A stretch of DNA of 14,978 bases from Bacilli bacterium (GCA_022801735.1 JAAWSW010000028.1:1-14978), one strand, 5' to 3'; positions 1-7,184 are shown, counted from the stretch's first letter. Made by a program: numbers and translations. Notes: generated from the letters alone by a model not told the origin.

Positions 1-3
1 ATA

Positions 4-18
4 CCCCCCCCCCCCCCC
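4..18. repeat. Run of 15 consecutive C residues
   Basis: Fifteen cytosines in a row lie at the left edge of the window, just downstream of the glmS terminator. In DNA this AT-rich such a run is unexpected. It could be a slippage-prone (phase-variable) tract affecting something to the left, or a sequencing or assembly artefact near a contig end. No gene covering it is visible. Confidence 0.6.
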
Positions 19-50
19 TACTTTGTCAATACTTTGGCCAGTTTTAGGCG

Positions 51-73
51 TAAAAAAAGACCATAATGGTCTT
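51..73 (-). terminator. glmS intrinsic terminator
   Basis: Read on the minus strand, AAGACCA and TGGTCTT form a seven-base-pair stem with a TTA loop, followed by a T run. The glmS TAA stop codon overlaps the 5' arm of the hairpin, so translation runs right into the terminator. Confidence 0.8.
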
Positions 74-1838
74 ATTCTACAGTTACACTCTTGGCTAAAT
101 TTTTTGGTTTATCTATATCACATCCACGTAATTTAGCGACTTCATAGGCTATTAATTGTAAACATGGAATTATTAATATAGGTTGGAAAAAGTCACTAAT
201 TTTAGGTACTGATATATTAAAATCATAACTTGGTAAATTACTATTGGTAATTGCAATTATTTTAGCACCTCTAGATTTTACTTCTTCTATATTTGAAATT
301 GTTTTTTCTCTAACTATTTTATCTGTAACAATAGCAATAACTGGTGTTCCTTTTTCTATTAGTGATATGGTTCCGTGTTTTAATTCTCCTGCTTGATAGG
401 CTTCGCTGTGGATATATGATATTTCTTTTAGTTTTAAACTTCCTTCTAATGAAATAGCATAGTCAATTTTTCGTCCAATGAAGAATATATCGTTATTGTT
501 ATATATCGATTTTGCAATTTCTAAGTAACTTTCCCTTCTATCAATTATTTCTTTTACTAACCTTGGTAACATTTCTATTTCTTTAGCAAGGTCTATACTA
601 GCACCATTTTTATCTTTTGTGGCTTTATAACTGAGTAATGCAAGAATTGCTACTTGCAGTAGATATGCTTTGGTTGTAGCAACAGCAATTTCTGGCCCTG
701 CTTCAATATATATTTGTTTTTTACTTTCTCTGGCAATTGTAGATGATTTGACATTAACTATTGCCAGTGTATCTACGCCATTATATTTTGCTTTCCGCAT
801 TGCTGCTATCGTATCTGCAGTTTCTCCTGATTGTGATATTAGTATAACTAAAGTTTTTTCGCTATAAAATACTTTTTTATATCTATATTCACTAGCAACT
901 TCACAAGTTACTTTTATATTGGCATAATCTTCAAGTAATGTTTTTCCAATCATGCCTGCATATATAGCAGAGCCACAAGCAACTATGTGGATTTCTTCAT
1001 ACTTAGTTAAATCTGGCAATTGTGTTAAATCTTTTATTAATGGTTTTAATGTATTTTCAAGTAATACTGGCTGCTCCATTATTTCTTTCATCATATAATA
1101 TTCATAACCACATTTATCTCTAGATTCAGCACTAATATCAGTTTCTAATATCTGTTTTTTTATTTCTTTTCCGTCTTTTTGAATTTTACAATTATCTTGT
1201 GAGATGGTTGCTATTTCATTTTCTTCTAATAAGATATATTTATTGGTGTGATCTATAATAGCGGCTATGTCACTGGCAATAAAATGTTCTTTATCCCCTA
1301 TGCCTATGACAAGTGGTGAGTCTTTTCTAATTGCATATAAATTCTCATCACCTTCAACCATGATGCCTAATGCATATGAACCAGTTATTTTATTAATTGT
1401 TTGGTTTATAGCCTCTATTATATTATCTTGATAATAGTAATTTATTAATGCAGCTACTACTTCTGTATCTGTTTCACTGTTTAGTTTTATTTTTTGACTT
1501 TCTAATATATTTCTAAGAACAGATGCATTTTCGATAATTCCGTTATGAACAATTGTTATTTTCCCAACTTTATGTGGGTGTGCATTTGATTCGTTTGGTT
1601 TTCCATGAGTGGCCCATCTTGTATGGGCTATACCGATATTTGCATTAATTAGATTTTCTTCTTTTATTTTTTCTTCTAAATTTTTTATTTTGCCTACGCT
1701 TTTTATTATTTGTGTTTTTTCTTTATTTTGAAGTGCTATTCCAGAAGAATCATAACCCCTGTATTCTAATGTTTTTAAACCCTCTATTAGGATATTGTTT
1801 GGCTTCTTACTTCCTATATAGCCAACAATTCCACACAT
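72..1838 (-). CDS. glmS: Glutamine--fructose-6-phosphate aminotransferase (isomerizing)
   Basis: This 588-residue cytoplasmic enzyme converts fructose-6-phosphate plus glutamine to glucosamine-6-phosphate and glutamate, the first committed step toward UDP-GlcNAc and peptidoglycan. The protein starts MCGIVGYIG, so Cys2 becomes the N-terminal nucleophile of the class II glutaminase domain (roughly residues 2-220, with the HTRWATHG and HNGIIEN motifs). Two SIS sugar-isomerase domains follow, with SQSGETADT near residue 335 and the HGTISLIEKGTP segment in the second. The C-terminus KNLAKSVTVE is the usual family ending and the length is typical. The ATG follows an AAAGGAGGA ribosome binding site. 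Expression is controlled by a glmS ribozyme in the leader and a consensus promoter upstream. It is transcribed alone, divergently from ytaF. Confidence 0.97.
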   Translation of the reverse strand: MCGIVGYIGSKKPNNILIEGLKTLEYRGYDSSGIALQNKEKTQIIKSVGKIKNLEEKIKEENLINANIGIAHTRWATHGKPNESNAHPHKVGKITIVHNGIIENASVLRNILESQKIKLNSETDTEVVAALINYYYQDNIIEAINQTINKITGSYALGIMVEGDENLYAIRKDSPLVIGIGDKEHFIASDIAAIIDHTNKYILLEENEIATISQDNCKIQKDGKEIKKQILETDISAESRDKCGYEYYMMKEIMEQPVLLENTLKPLIKDLTQLPDLTKYEEIHIVACGSAIYAGMIGKTLLEDYANIKVTCEVASEYRYKKVFYSEKTLVILISQSGETADTIAAMRKAKYNGVDTLAIVNVKSSTIARESKKQIYIEAGPEIAVATTKAYLLQVAILALLSYKATKDKNGASIDLAKEIEMLPRLVKEIIDRRESYLEIAKSIYNNNDIFFIGRKIDYAISLEGSLKLKEISYIHSEAYQAGELKHGTISLIEKGTPVIAIVTDKIVREKTISNIEEVKSRGAKIIAITNSNLPSYDFNISVPKISDFFQPILIIPCLQLIAYEVAKLRGCDIDKPKNLAKSVTVE

Positions 1839-1860
1839 TTATATTCCTCCTTTTATAGTG

Positions 1861-1910
1861 TAGATATATACTTTGTTATAATGTTGATTTTATTTTTTAA
1901 TATATATCTA
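1861..1910 (-). repeat. Perfect 10-bp inverted repeat in the glmS leader
   Basis: TAGATATATA (1861-1870) and TATATATCTA (1901-1910) are perfect complements enclosing 30 nt. They lie between the ribozyme and the glmS ribosome binding site, so they can form a stem-loop on the mRNA 3' product after ribozyme cleavage. Its role in mRNA stability or translation is inference. Confidence 0.5.
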
Positions 1911-1995
1911 ACGAACCACTTAATCCGTAGTAGTACCCGCCGAATCTTTCGATAACTACTAACCTCGTCGGCTTTTCTAGCCCTGGCGCTCAAAT
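1906..1995 (-). ncRNA. glmS ribozyme: glmS ribozyme (glucosamine-6-phosphate-activated self-cleaving riboswitch)
   Basis: On the minus strand the leader contains the conserved glmS ribozyme core in order: GAGCGCCAGGGC, then GACGAGG, then TTATCG, then CGGCGGGT, with complementary TAGTAGT and ACTACTA arms. In this RNA class cleavage falls just 5' of the G in AGCGCC, i.e. between positions 1990 and 1989. Glucosamine-6-phosphate, the GlmS product, is the cofactor for cleavage; the cut mRNA is degraded, giving negative feedback. It lies about 70 nt before the start codon. Outer boundaries are approximate. Confidence 0.93.
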
Positions 1996-2033
1996 GAATT
2001 TATACTCCCTTCTTTTACCTTCATTCTATTTAC

Positions 2034-2062
2034 AGTATACACAATTATCTTATTTTTGACAA
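2034..2062 (-). promoter_or_regulatory. glmS promoter (TTGTCA-17-TATACT)
   Basis: On the minus strand TTGTCA (2057-2062) and TATACT (2034-2039) are separated by exactly 17 bp. Transcription would start near 2027, about 37 nt before the ribozyme cleavage site, which suits glmS. Confidence 0.8.
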
Positions 2063-2076
2063 TTATTATATTAAAA

Positions 2077-2130
2077 AGCAACCACCTATACAGATGATTG
2101 CTGAATATATGGGAGGCAATATAACTCCCA
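2077..2130 (-). terminator. Tandem hairpins with T-run upstream of glmS
   Basis: On the minus strand AGCAATCATC and GGTGGTTGCT form a ten-base-pair stem (two G-U pairs) followed by TTTTTAATA, a good intrinsic terminator (about 2077-2105). Just before it is a second hairpin, TGGGAG/CTCCCA (2110-2130). No minus-strand gene precedes them, because the neighbour is ytaF on the other strand. They either insulate glmS from antisense transcription or end a short untranslated RNA. The rest of 1839-2212 holds the glmS leader and promoter described separately, and no further gene is visible. Confidence 0.55.
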
Positions 2131-2212
2131 CATTTATATAGTTTCCTATTTTTTTATTTTTATGCACTAAAATTTATTTTTTTAATAAAATAAAAGGAAA
2201 GAAGGTATTTGA

Positions 2213-2827
2213 ATGGCTCTTTATTTTTCTTTGATTTTTGCTTTGTCTTTGGATACTTTTATGGCGGCTTTATCTTATGAATCTAATAAAATTAAAATTC
2301 CAATTAGTTCTAATTTGATTATTAGTTTTATTTGTTCTTTGTTTCTTTTTATTTCTTTATTACTTGGTAATTTTTTGGGAACATTTATTCCTGATGTTAT
2401 TTTAAAATGGATTTCGTTTTTTATATTGTTTTTTATTGGTTTTATTAAGGTGTTTGATAATCGTATTAAAAATTTTATTAAAAAAAGGAATTTTAAAGGT
2501 AAAAGCATTAATTTTTCTTTTTGTAATTTAAGGTTCATTTTACAAATTTATTCTGATTATTCTTGTGCAGATATGGATAAATCAAAGTCTTTATCCCCTA
2601 TTGAAGCGATTTTTCTTGCTTTGGCTTTATCTATTGATGGTTTAAGTGCAGGTATTGCTTTTAACACTTCGTTTATTTTGGGATTATTTATATTTTTGAG
2701 TTGTTTTATTATGAACTTTGGTTTTATTTTGTTATCAAAATTATTTAATCATTTTATGAATAATAAGTTGGATTTTTCTTTATTAGGGGGATTTATATTT
2801 ATTATTTTGGCTTTTTGTAGATTATAG
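2213..2827 (+). CDS. ytaF: Sporulation membrane protein YtaF-like (MntP/YtaF family)
   Basis: A 204-residue, very hydrophobic protein of about six membrane segments. The N-terminal segment carries LSLDTFMAAL and the second half repeats the theme as LALSIDGLSAG, the duplicated acidic signature of the MntP/YtaF transporter-like family. The central cytoplasmic part has the ADMDKS..LSPIEA sequence typical of YtaF rather than MntP. In Bacillus YtaF is a sporulation-associated membrane protein; its transported substrate is not established. The ATG follows GAAGG by 7 nt. The gene lies only 13 bp before a spore-type LysM-GH18 gene, implying a shared transcript and supporting a spore-related role. An MntP-type manganese exporter is the less likely alternative. 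Confidence 0.85.
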   Translation: MALYFSLIFALSLDTFMAALSYESNKIKIPISSNLIISFICSLFLFISLLLGNFLGTFIPDVILKWISFFILFFIGFIKVFDNRIKNFIKKRNFKGKSINFSFCNLRFILQIYSDYSCADMDKSKSLSPIEAIFLALALSIDGLSAGIAFNTSFILGLFIFLSCFIMNFGFILLSKLFNHFMNNKLDFSLLGGFIFIILAFCRL

Positions 2828-2840
2828 AAATGGGGTTTTT

Positions 2841-3956
2841 ATGAAAATTTATAGTGTTAAATCTGGTGATAATTTATATGATATTGCCTCTGTAAATGAG
2901 GTTTTGGAAAAAGACATTTTAGATGATAATCAATTGTCTGGTTCTCCTGATTTGGTAGTTGGTCAGCCACTAGTAATTAGAGATTCGTTTAAAAGACAAG
3001 TAACTGTAAATGGGTATGCTTTTCCTTATATTGATTATGATGTTTTGAATGCGACTCTTCCTTATTTAACTTATATTAGCAGTTTTAGTTATGGGGCGAA
3101 TACTGACGGAACTGTTAGTTTGATTGATGATAAGAATGTTAGGGATATGGCAATAGGTTCTAATGTAGCGCCTTTGATGGTGGTTACTAATATGGATAAT
3201 AATGGATTTTCTAGTGATGTTGCCCACTCTATTTTGAGCGATGAATCTATTTCTGACAAACTTATTGATAATATTCTATCTACTGTTAAAGAACGAGGAT
3301 TTGCTGGTGTTAATGTTGATTTTGAATATATTTATCCTACTGATAAGGATTTATATAATAATTTTATTATGAAGTTATCTAATATTCTTCATGTTAATAA
3401 TTATATTTTGACTACGGCTTTGGCACCTAAGGTTTATGCTGATCAACCTGGAATTTTATATGAGGCTCATGATTATAATTTTCATGGAAAATATGCAGAT
3501 TATGTTATTTTGATGACTTATGAATGGGGTTATTCTTACGGGCCACCTATGGCAGTAGCGCCTTTGAATCAGGTTGAAAGGGTTTTAAATTATGCAGTGA
3601 CTGAAATACCTAGTGAGAAGATTTTAATGGGCATTCCTAATTATGGTTATGACTGGACTTTACCTTATGAAAAAGGTACTAGGGCTAAATCAATTTCTAA
3701 TATAGGGGCGATTGAACTTGCTAGATCTAAAGGTTCTGTTATTAATTTTGATAATATTTCTAATGCACCTTATTTTAATTATACTTCTGATGGCACTGAA
3801 CATGTTGTTTGGTTTGAGGATGCCAGAAGTATTTCGGCTAAGTTAAATCTTGTTTCAAAGTATAATTTGGGTGGTGTTAGTTATTGGCAACTTAGTAATA
3901 TGTTTAACCAAAATTTTATTGTACTTAGTGATATGTATAGGGTTAGAAAAGTTTAA
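2841..3956 (+). CDS. LysM-domain glycoside hydrolase family 18 (YaaH/SleL-like spore peptidoglycan hydrolase)
   Basis: A 371-residue protein with one N-terminal LysM peptidoglycan-binding domain (about residues 1-47, YSVKSGDNLYDIA... to the VVGQPLVIRD end) followed by a GH18 barrel. The catalytic strand reads GVNVDFEYI near residue 160; the general-acid Glu is present and the first Asp of the classic DGxDxDxE motif is Asn, as in the YaaH/SleL spore cortex enzymes. Other barrel landmarks are MTYEWGYSYGPP, MGIPNYGYDW and GGVSYWQLS. There is no signal peptide, which suits spore-coat or cortex enzymes assembled from the mother cell. SleL-type enzymes are N-acetylglucosaminidases that cut cortex fragments. 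Bacillus homologues often have two LysM repeats; here there is one. It is the second gene after ytaF and is followed by a terminator. Confidence 0.88.
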   Translation: MKIYSVKSGDNLYDIASVNEVLEKDILDDNQLSGSPDLVVGQPLVIRDSFKRQVTVNGYAFPYIDYDVLNATLPYLTYISSFSYGANTDGTVSLIDDKNVRDMAIGSNVAPLMVVTNMDNNGFSSDVAHSILSDESISDKLIDNILSTVKERGFAGVNVDFEYIYPTDKDLYNNFIMKLSNILHVNNYILTTALAPKVYADQPGILYEAHDYNFHGKYADYVILMTYEWGYSYGPPMAVAPLNQVERVLNYAVTEIPSEKILMGIPNYGYDWTLPYEKGTRAKSISNIGAIELARSKGSVINFDNISNAPYFNYTSDGTEHVVWFEDARSISAKLNLVSKYNLGGVSYWQLSNMFNQNFIVLSDMYRVRKV

Positions 3957-3983
3957 AATACGATTTTTATGTCGTATTTTTTC
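3955..3983 (+). terminator. Terminator of the ytaF-GH18 operon
   Basis: AAAATACGA (from 3955) pairs with TCGTATTTT (to 3980) across an 8-nt loop and runs into a T tract. It begins within the GH18 stop codon. Confidence 0.85.
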
Positions 3984-4022
3984 TTTGGATGTATTTTTAT
4001 TGTGAGTTATGCCATAATATTA

Positions 4023-4051
4023 TTGATTTTTTCTAGCAAATATTGGATAAT
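4023..4051 (+). promoter_or_regulatory. Candidate gltX promoter (TTGATT-17-GATAAT)
   Basis: TTGATT (4023-4028) and GATAAT (4046-4051) are 17 bp apart. The predicted start is close to the ribosome binding site, giving a very short leader, so the assignment is tentative. Confidence 0.4.
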
Positions 4052-4069
4052 ATAGAAAGGAGGTATTTT

Positions 4070-5722
4070 ATGACAAGAGAAGAATTTGCTAACGTTTTAT
4101 TACCTAATGTTAAGCATGATTATACTTATTATGAGGAGTTATATCCTGAAAGAGATTTACCTGAAGGGGCTATTGTAACTAGATATGCACCAAGTCCTAC
4201 TGGTTTTATTCATATTGGGGCTTTATACTCTGCTTTTATTGGTAAGACTATGGCTAGACAATCTGATGGAGTTTTCTTTTTAAGAATTGAGGATACTGAT
4301 CAAAAAAGAACTGTTGATGATGGTGTTAATAAAATAATTTCGGATTTAGAAAAGTTTAATATTAATTTTGATGAGGGCGTTACTAAAAATGGTGATGTTG
4401 GTAATTATGGGCCTTATACTCAAAGTGAGCGAAAAGATATTTATCAGGCTTATGCAAAAAAATTGATTATTGAAGACAAAGCCTACCCTTGTTTCTGCAG
4501 TGAGGATGAAACTAATGCTGATAAGGAATTACAAGAATCTAAAAAGGAACGTATAGGTTATTATGGTAAATGGGCTAAATGTCGTAATTTAAGTATGGAA
4601 GATGCTATTAAAAGAGTTCAAAATGGGGACAAATATATTATCAGATTGAAATCTGATGGTGATTTTGATAAAAAAATTAGTTTTAAGGATTGTATTAAGG
4701 GAAAGGCTGATTTGCCTCAAAATGATATGGACTTTCCTATTATTAAATCTGATGGACTGCCTACTTATCATTTCGCACATGCAATTGATGATCATTTAAT
4801 GCATACCACACATGTTATTCGTGGTGATGAATGGTTCCCTAGTGTTCCTAAACATACTCAGTTATTTGTAATGCTTGGATTTAAGATTCCTAAGTATGCG
4901 CATATCTCTCCTTTATTAAAGGAAGATAATGGAACTAGAAGAAAGATAAGTAAACGTAAAGATCCTGAGGCTGCTATTAGTTTTTATCACGAAAAAGGTA
5001 TTCCTAATGAGGCGATTATGCTTTATTTAGAAACTGTGGCTAATTCTAATTTCGAAATGTGGATGGAACAAAATAAAGATAAAGACCCTAAGGATTTTGT
5101 TTTAGATTTTAAAAAGATGAGTACTGGTGGAACTTTATTTGATTATGATAAACTTATTAATATTTCTAAAAATTATATTAGTAAATTAAAGGCTTCTACT
5201 GTTTATGATATGGCTTTAGAACACGCTAAGATATATGATGAGGACTTCTCTACTCTTTTAGAAAAATACAAGGACTACAGCATTGCAATCTTTAATATTG
5301 AAAGAGAACAAAAAAAGCCTCGTAAGGATATTGCTTATTTTAGTGATGTTAAGAATCAAATTTGGTATATGTATGATGAATTATTTACTCCTTCTAATTA
5401 TGAGTGGCAAAATGTTTCTGATAAAAAAGAAAGAGAATTAATTCTAAATACTTATATTAATGAATATTATAATAGTGATGATGATAAAGATGGCTGGTTT
5501 AATCATATGAAAGAATGTGCGGAAAGTTTGGGTTATGCTGGTAATATGAAGGATTATAAGGAAAATCCTGATAATTATAAGGGTAATATTACTGATGTTA
5601 GTATGGTTATACGTGTGGCTTTAACTACTAAATCTATGACTCCAGATTTATATGACATTATGAAATTACTTGGAACTGATAGAATGAAAAAAAGAATAGA
5701 AATGTCTTTACAAGATAATTAA
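4070..5722 (+). CDS. gltX: Glutamate--tRNA ligase
   Basis: A class I aminoacyl-tRNA synthetase of 550 residues that charges tRNA-Glu with glutamate in the cytoplasm. The Rossmann-fold active site is clear: RYAPSPTGFIHIGA with the HIGH-equivalent HIGA at residues 48-51, then the RIEDTD motif of the GltX/GlnS family, and KISKR at 292-296 as the KMSKS-equivalent. The C-terminal half is the less conserved anticodon-binding region. It is longer than the usual roughly 485 residues, with an N-terminal lead-in of about 35 residues before the first motif. The start is the ATG at 4070, which follows GAAAGGAGGT by 5 nt; an upstream in-frame TTG at 4043 has no such site. It is transcribed alone between two terminators and lies just before tRNA-Gly. 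Confidence 0.95.
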   Translation: MTREEFANVLLPNVKHDYTYYEELYPERDLPEGAIVTRYAPSPTGFIHIGALYSAFIGKTMARQSDGVFFLRIEDTDQKRTVDDGVNKIISDLEKFNINFDEGVTKNGDVGNYGPYTQSERKDIYQAYAKKLIIEDKAYPCFCSEDETNADKELQESKKERIGYYGKWAKCRNLSMEDAIKRVQNGDKYIIRLKSDGDFDKKISFKDCIKGKADLPQNDMDFPIIKSDGLPTYHFAHAIDDHLMHTTHVIRGDEWFPSVPKHTQLFVMLGFKIPKYAHISPLLKEDNGTRRKISKRKDPEAAISFYHEKGIPNEAIMLYLETVANSNFEMWMEQNKDKDPKDFVLDFKKMSTGGTLFDYDKLINISKNYISKLKASTVYDMALEHAKIYDEDFSTLLEKYKDYSIAIFNIEREQKKPRKDIAYFSDVKNQIWYMYDELFTPSNYEWQNVSDKKERELILNTYINEYYNSDDDKDGWFNHMKECAESLGYAGNMKDYKENPDNYKGNITDVSMVIRVALTTKSMTPDLYDIMKLLGTDRMKKRIEMSLQDN

Positions 5723-5735
5723 AATATTATATAAT
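5707..5735 (+). promoter_or_regulatory. Promoter of tRNA-Gly (TTTACA-17-TATAAT)
   Basis: TTTACA (5707-5712) inside the last codons of gltX and TATAAT (5730-5735) are exactly 17 bp apart. Initiation near 5742 would fall inside the gltX terminator hairpin, so tRNA transcripts would lack its 5' arm and escape termination. Confidence 0.65.
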
Positions 5736-5737
5736 TA

Positions 5738-5760
5738 AAAAGAACTTTAAAAGTTCTTTT
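5738..5760 (+). terminator. gltX terminator
   Basis: AAAAGAACTT (5738-5747) pairs perfectly with AAGTTCTTTT (5751-5760) around a 3-nt loop. The hairpin ends two bases before the mature tRNA. Confidence 0.75.
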
Positions 5761-5762
5761 GT

Positions 5763-5837
5763 GCAGGTGTAGTACAACGGTTAGTATATGGCCTTGCCAA
5801 GGCTAGGATGCCGGTTCGATTCCGGTCACTTGCTCCA
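5763..5837 (+). tRNA. tRNA-Gly (anticodon GCC)
   Basis: A 75-nt cloverleaf with encoded CCA. The acceptor stem is GCAGGTG with CACTTGC (one G-U pair). The anticodon stem TGGCC/GGCTA encloses the loop TTGCCAA with anticodon GCC at 5796-5798. The T arm is GCCGG-TTCGATT-CCGGT. The gene is the integration target: bases from 5793 onward are duplicated at 14927, so its 3' half is supplied by the integrated element and the gene remains complete. Confidence 0.96.
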
Positions 5838-5844
5838 TTTGATT
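5793..5844 (+). repeat. attL: 52-bp direct repeat in the tRNA-Gly 3' half
   Basis: This stretch is identical to 14927-14978. Identity begins at the last base of the 5' anticodon stem (the preceding bases differ, C versus T) and continues through the CCA end into TTTGATT. Crossover in the anticodon loop of a tRNA gene is typical of tyrosine-recombinase elements. Confidence 0.93.
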
Positions 5845-5849
5845 TTAAT

Positions 5850-5881
5850 AGCTCGTAATTCATTATATTACGGGCTTTTTT
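5850..5881 (+). terminator. Terminator downstream of tRNA-Gly, inside the element
   Basis: AGCTCGTAAT (5850-5859) pairs with ATTACGGGCT (5867-5876) with one G-U pair, followed by a T run. It lies inside the element, so the integrated island appears to supply a terminator for the host tRNA gene. Confidence 0.8.
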
Positions 5882-5931
5882 AGTGGTTTGATTTATCAGG
5901 TCAAAGTATAAAATTAGGTGTTTTGGTCTTG

Positions 5932-5955
5932 CCATGTACCAATTTGTGTGCCAAA
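5932..5955 (+). repeat. Left-end candidate arm-type integrase sites
   Basis: This 24-bp stretch holds two spaced copies of the motif, TGTACCAA and TGTGCCAAA. It matches 14777-14800 near the other end at 21 of 24 positions. Paired short repeats inside both att ends are where arm-binding domains of Tn916-type integrases bind. The function is inferred from position and repetition. The rest of 5882-6013 shows no gene. Confidence 0.6.
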
Positions 5956-6013
5956 AAGTTAATTTGCCTTTTATTTCTATTGGCTTACTAGTGATAAAAA
6001 TTGATTAAATATA

Positions 6014-6040
6014 ATAAAAAACCAAACATTTAAGTTTGAT
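6014..6040 (-). terminator. Terminator of the minus-strand DUF4275/DUF4085 unit
   Basis: On the minus strand ATCAAAC and GTTTGGT pair across a 6-nt loop and are followed by six Ts. It lies directly after the TGA stop at 6045. Confidence 0.7.
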
Positions 6041-6044
6041 CTAA

Positions 6045-6419
6045 TCATAATTTCATAAAATAAGGTCCTAAATTTTGCCAATCGTTTTCATGGGTGCTAA
6101 TATATGTCCATGAAAAATCAGAAGCTACTACATACGTTTCAGGTAATTTATCTAATTTTTTCGAACTGTTAAATTGTATTTGCATAGGATGTGTTGTGTT
6201 TTGCTCATCCCATAATCTAAAAACAATTGCATTCTTTTTATCAATTTCATCAAAAGCCATTCTTGCTTTTTTACCAATTAAATATTTTTCTTTTTCTATA
6301 AAGTCAAAACTAAAGGTATGCCATATATATTGATTTTCAATGTTTTCTTTATAAAATTCTTTAGGTATGTTTGGAGCAAACGCGCTTAACCATTTTTGAA
6401 TAAATTCTTTTTTTTCCAT
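6045..6419 (-). CDS. DUF4275-like protein of unknown function
   Basis: A 124-residue soluble protein without signal peptide or membrane segment. The pattern FIQKWLSAFAP near the N-terminus, YIWHTFSFDFI near residue 30, then a GKKARMAFDEIDKKNAIVF stretch resembles the DUF4275 family of Firmicutes; this is from memory and not searched. No catalytic motif is evident. The ATG follows GTAGGAGA on the minus strand. It lies 32 bp downstream of the broken DUF4085-like gene and shares its promoter and terminator, so the two form one unit. Aromatic residues are common (several W, F, Y), as in small binding or immunity-type proteins, but no such role can be claimed. It ends in TGA. Confidence 0.75.
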   Translation of the reverse strand: MEKKEFIQKWLSAFAPNIPKEFYKENIENQYIWHTFSFDFIEKEKYLIGKKARMAFDEIDKKNAIVFRLWDEQNTTHPMQIQFNSSKKLDKLPETYVVASDFSWTYISTHENDWQNLGPYFMKL

Positions 6420-6451
6420 ATATAAATGTCTCCTACTTTCTAATTATTATT

Positions 6452-7120
6452 TTAATTTAATATAATGTCATCACATGTTAAAATTAAATCATTTAATGTA
6501 TCATTAGACCACAAAAGAAAATGGATCTCATATTTGTCACCAATTTTATAAATTTCGTTGTATAACCACCAAGCATCTTTTATTGAACCTTCTTGTTTAA
6601 TGATTTTCGCATTTTTAAAGGTTATATTGTTTATTTCAGTCCGTTCACCATCATTATCTATTTCAACTATTAAATTATTTGCCTTTTGTGTAAAATTAGT
6701 AATACAACAATCATGAAAACATTCTTTTTCAAAATCAGGTATTTTATTTTTAAATTACTTTTTAACACAATTATGATAATCGTTCATTGCTTTTTCAAAT
6801 GTTTTATAATTTGAAATGCAATATTCTTTTATTTTGTCATAGGTTTCTTGAGTGTCATAGCCTAAAGCAAGCATTCTAATGTCACTAACTTCATTCAAAA
6901 TACTGTTGGGTAGTTTTTGTATATCATTAAGTCGTGCAACAAAATATTTATTGAAGTCTATATGACCATATAACCCTTTTTGAGCTTGTTCTTCTTTAAT
7001 ATACATTTTATCAAAATAACTATCCGAAAAATTCTTTACTTTTTCATCAATGTGTTTTATAAATGTATGATGGTCCATATTTTGCATACTGTGATACCAT
7101 TCTTTAGTCATATACTTCAT
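6452..7120 (-). pseudogene. DUF4085-like gene split by one in-frame TAA
   Basis: The 121-codon 5' part starts MKYMTKEWYHSMQ, the typical opening of DUF4085-like proteins, and ends at TAA 6755-6757. The same frame then stays open for another 100 codons to the TAA at 6452, with no ATG, GTG or TTG until very near its end. The second part reads like the family C-terminus, with FHDCCI, ITFKNAKII, WWLYNEIYKIGDKYEIHFLLW and ILTCDDIIL. One protein of about 222 residues was therefore interrupted by a single nonsense codon without frameshift. The 5' part alone could still be made, since it has an AAGGTAGG ribosome binding site and a strong promoter. Function is unknown. Family assignment is from memory; the break is seen directly. 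A sequencing error or rare recoding are alternatives. Confidence 0.8.
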
Positions 7121-7155
7121 TTTTATTACCTACCTTCATTTTATTTCTTGATTTC

Positions 7156-7184
7156 ATTATATCATTTAGTAGAAATTATCACAA
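7156..7184 (-). promoter_or_regulatory. Promoter of the minus-strand DUF4085/DUF4275 unit (TTGTGA-17-TATAAT)
   Basis: On the minus strand TTGTGA (7179-7184) and TATAAT (7156-7161) are 17 bp apart, and the -10 is extended as TGATATAAT. It lies about 36 bp before the start codon at 7120. Confidence 0.8.

Noticed and set aside
670..867. Plus-strand ORF of 65 codons
   Set aside because: Lies wholly antisense within glmS, with no ribosome binding site and no family resemblance.
2275..2538. Minus-strand ORF of 87 codons
   Set aside because: Antisense to ytaF; a by-product of the skewed codon use of a hydrophobic gene.
4589..4795. Minus-strand ORF of 68 codons
   Set aside because: Antisense within gltX, without a ribosome binding site.
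5747..5935. Minus-strand ORF of 62 codons containing SDRNRTGI
   Set aside because: This is tRNA-Gly read antisense, a common spurious translation of tRNA genes.
6094..6333. Plus-strand ORF of 79 codons
   Set aside because: Antisense shadow of the DUF4275-like gene.
6755..6757. Stop-codon reassignment or recoding explaining the split gene
   Set aside because: The codon is TAA and other genes here end in TAA; no selenocysteine or readthrough signal is visible. A nonsense mutation is simpler.
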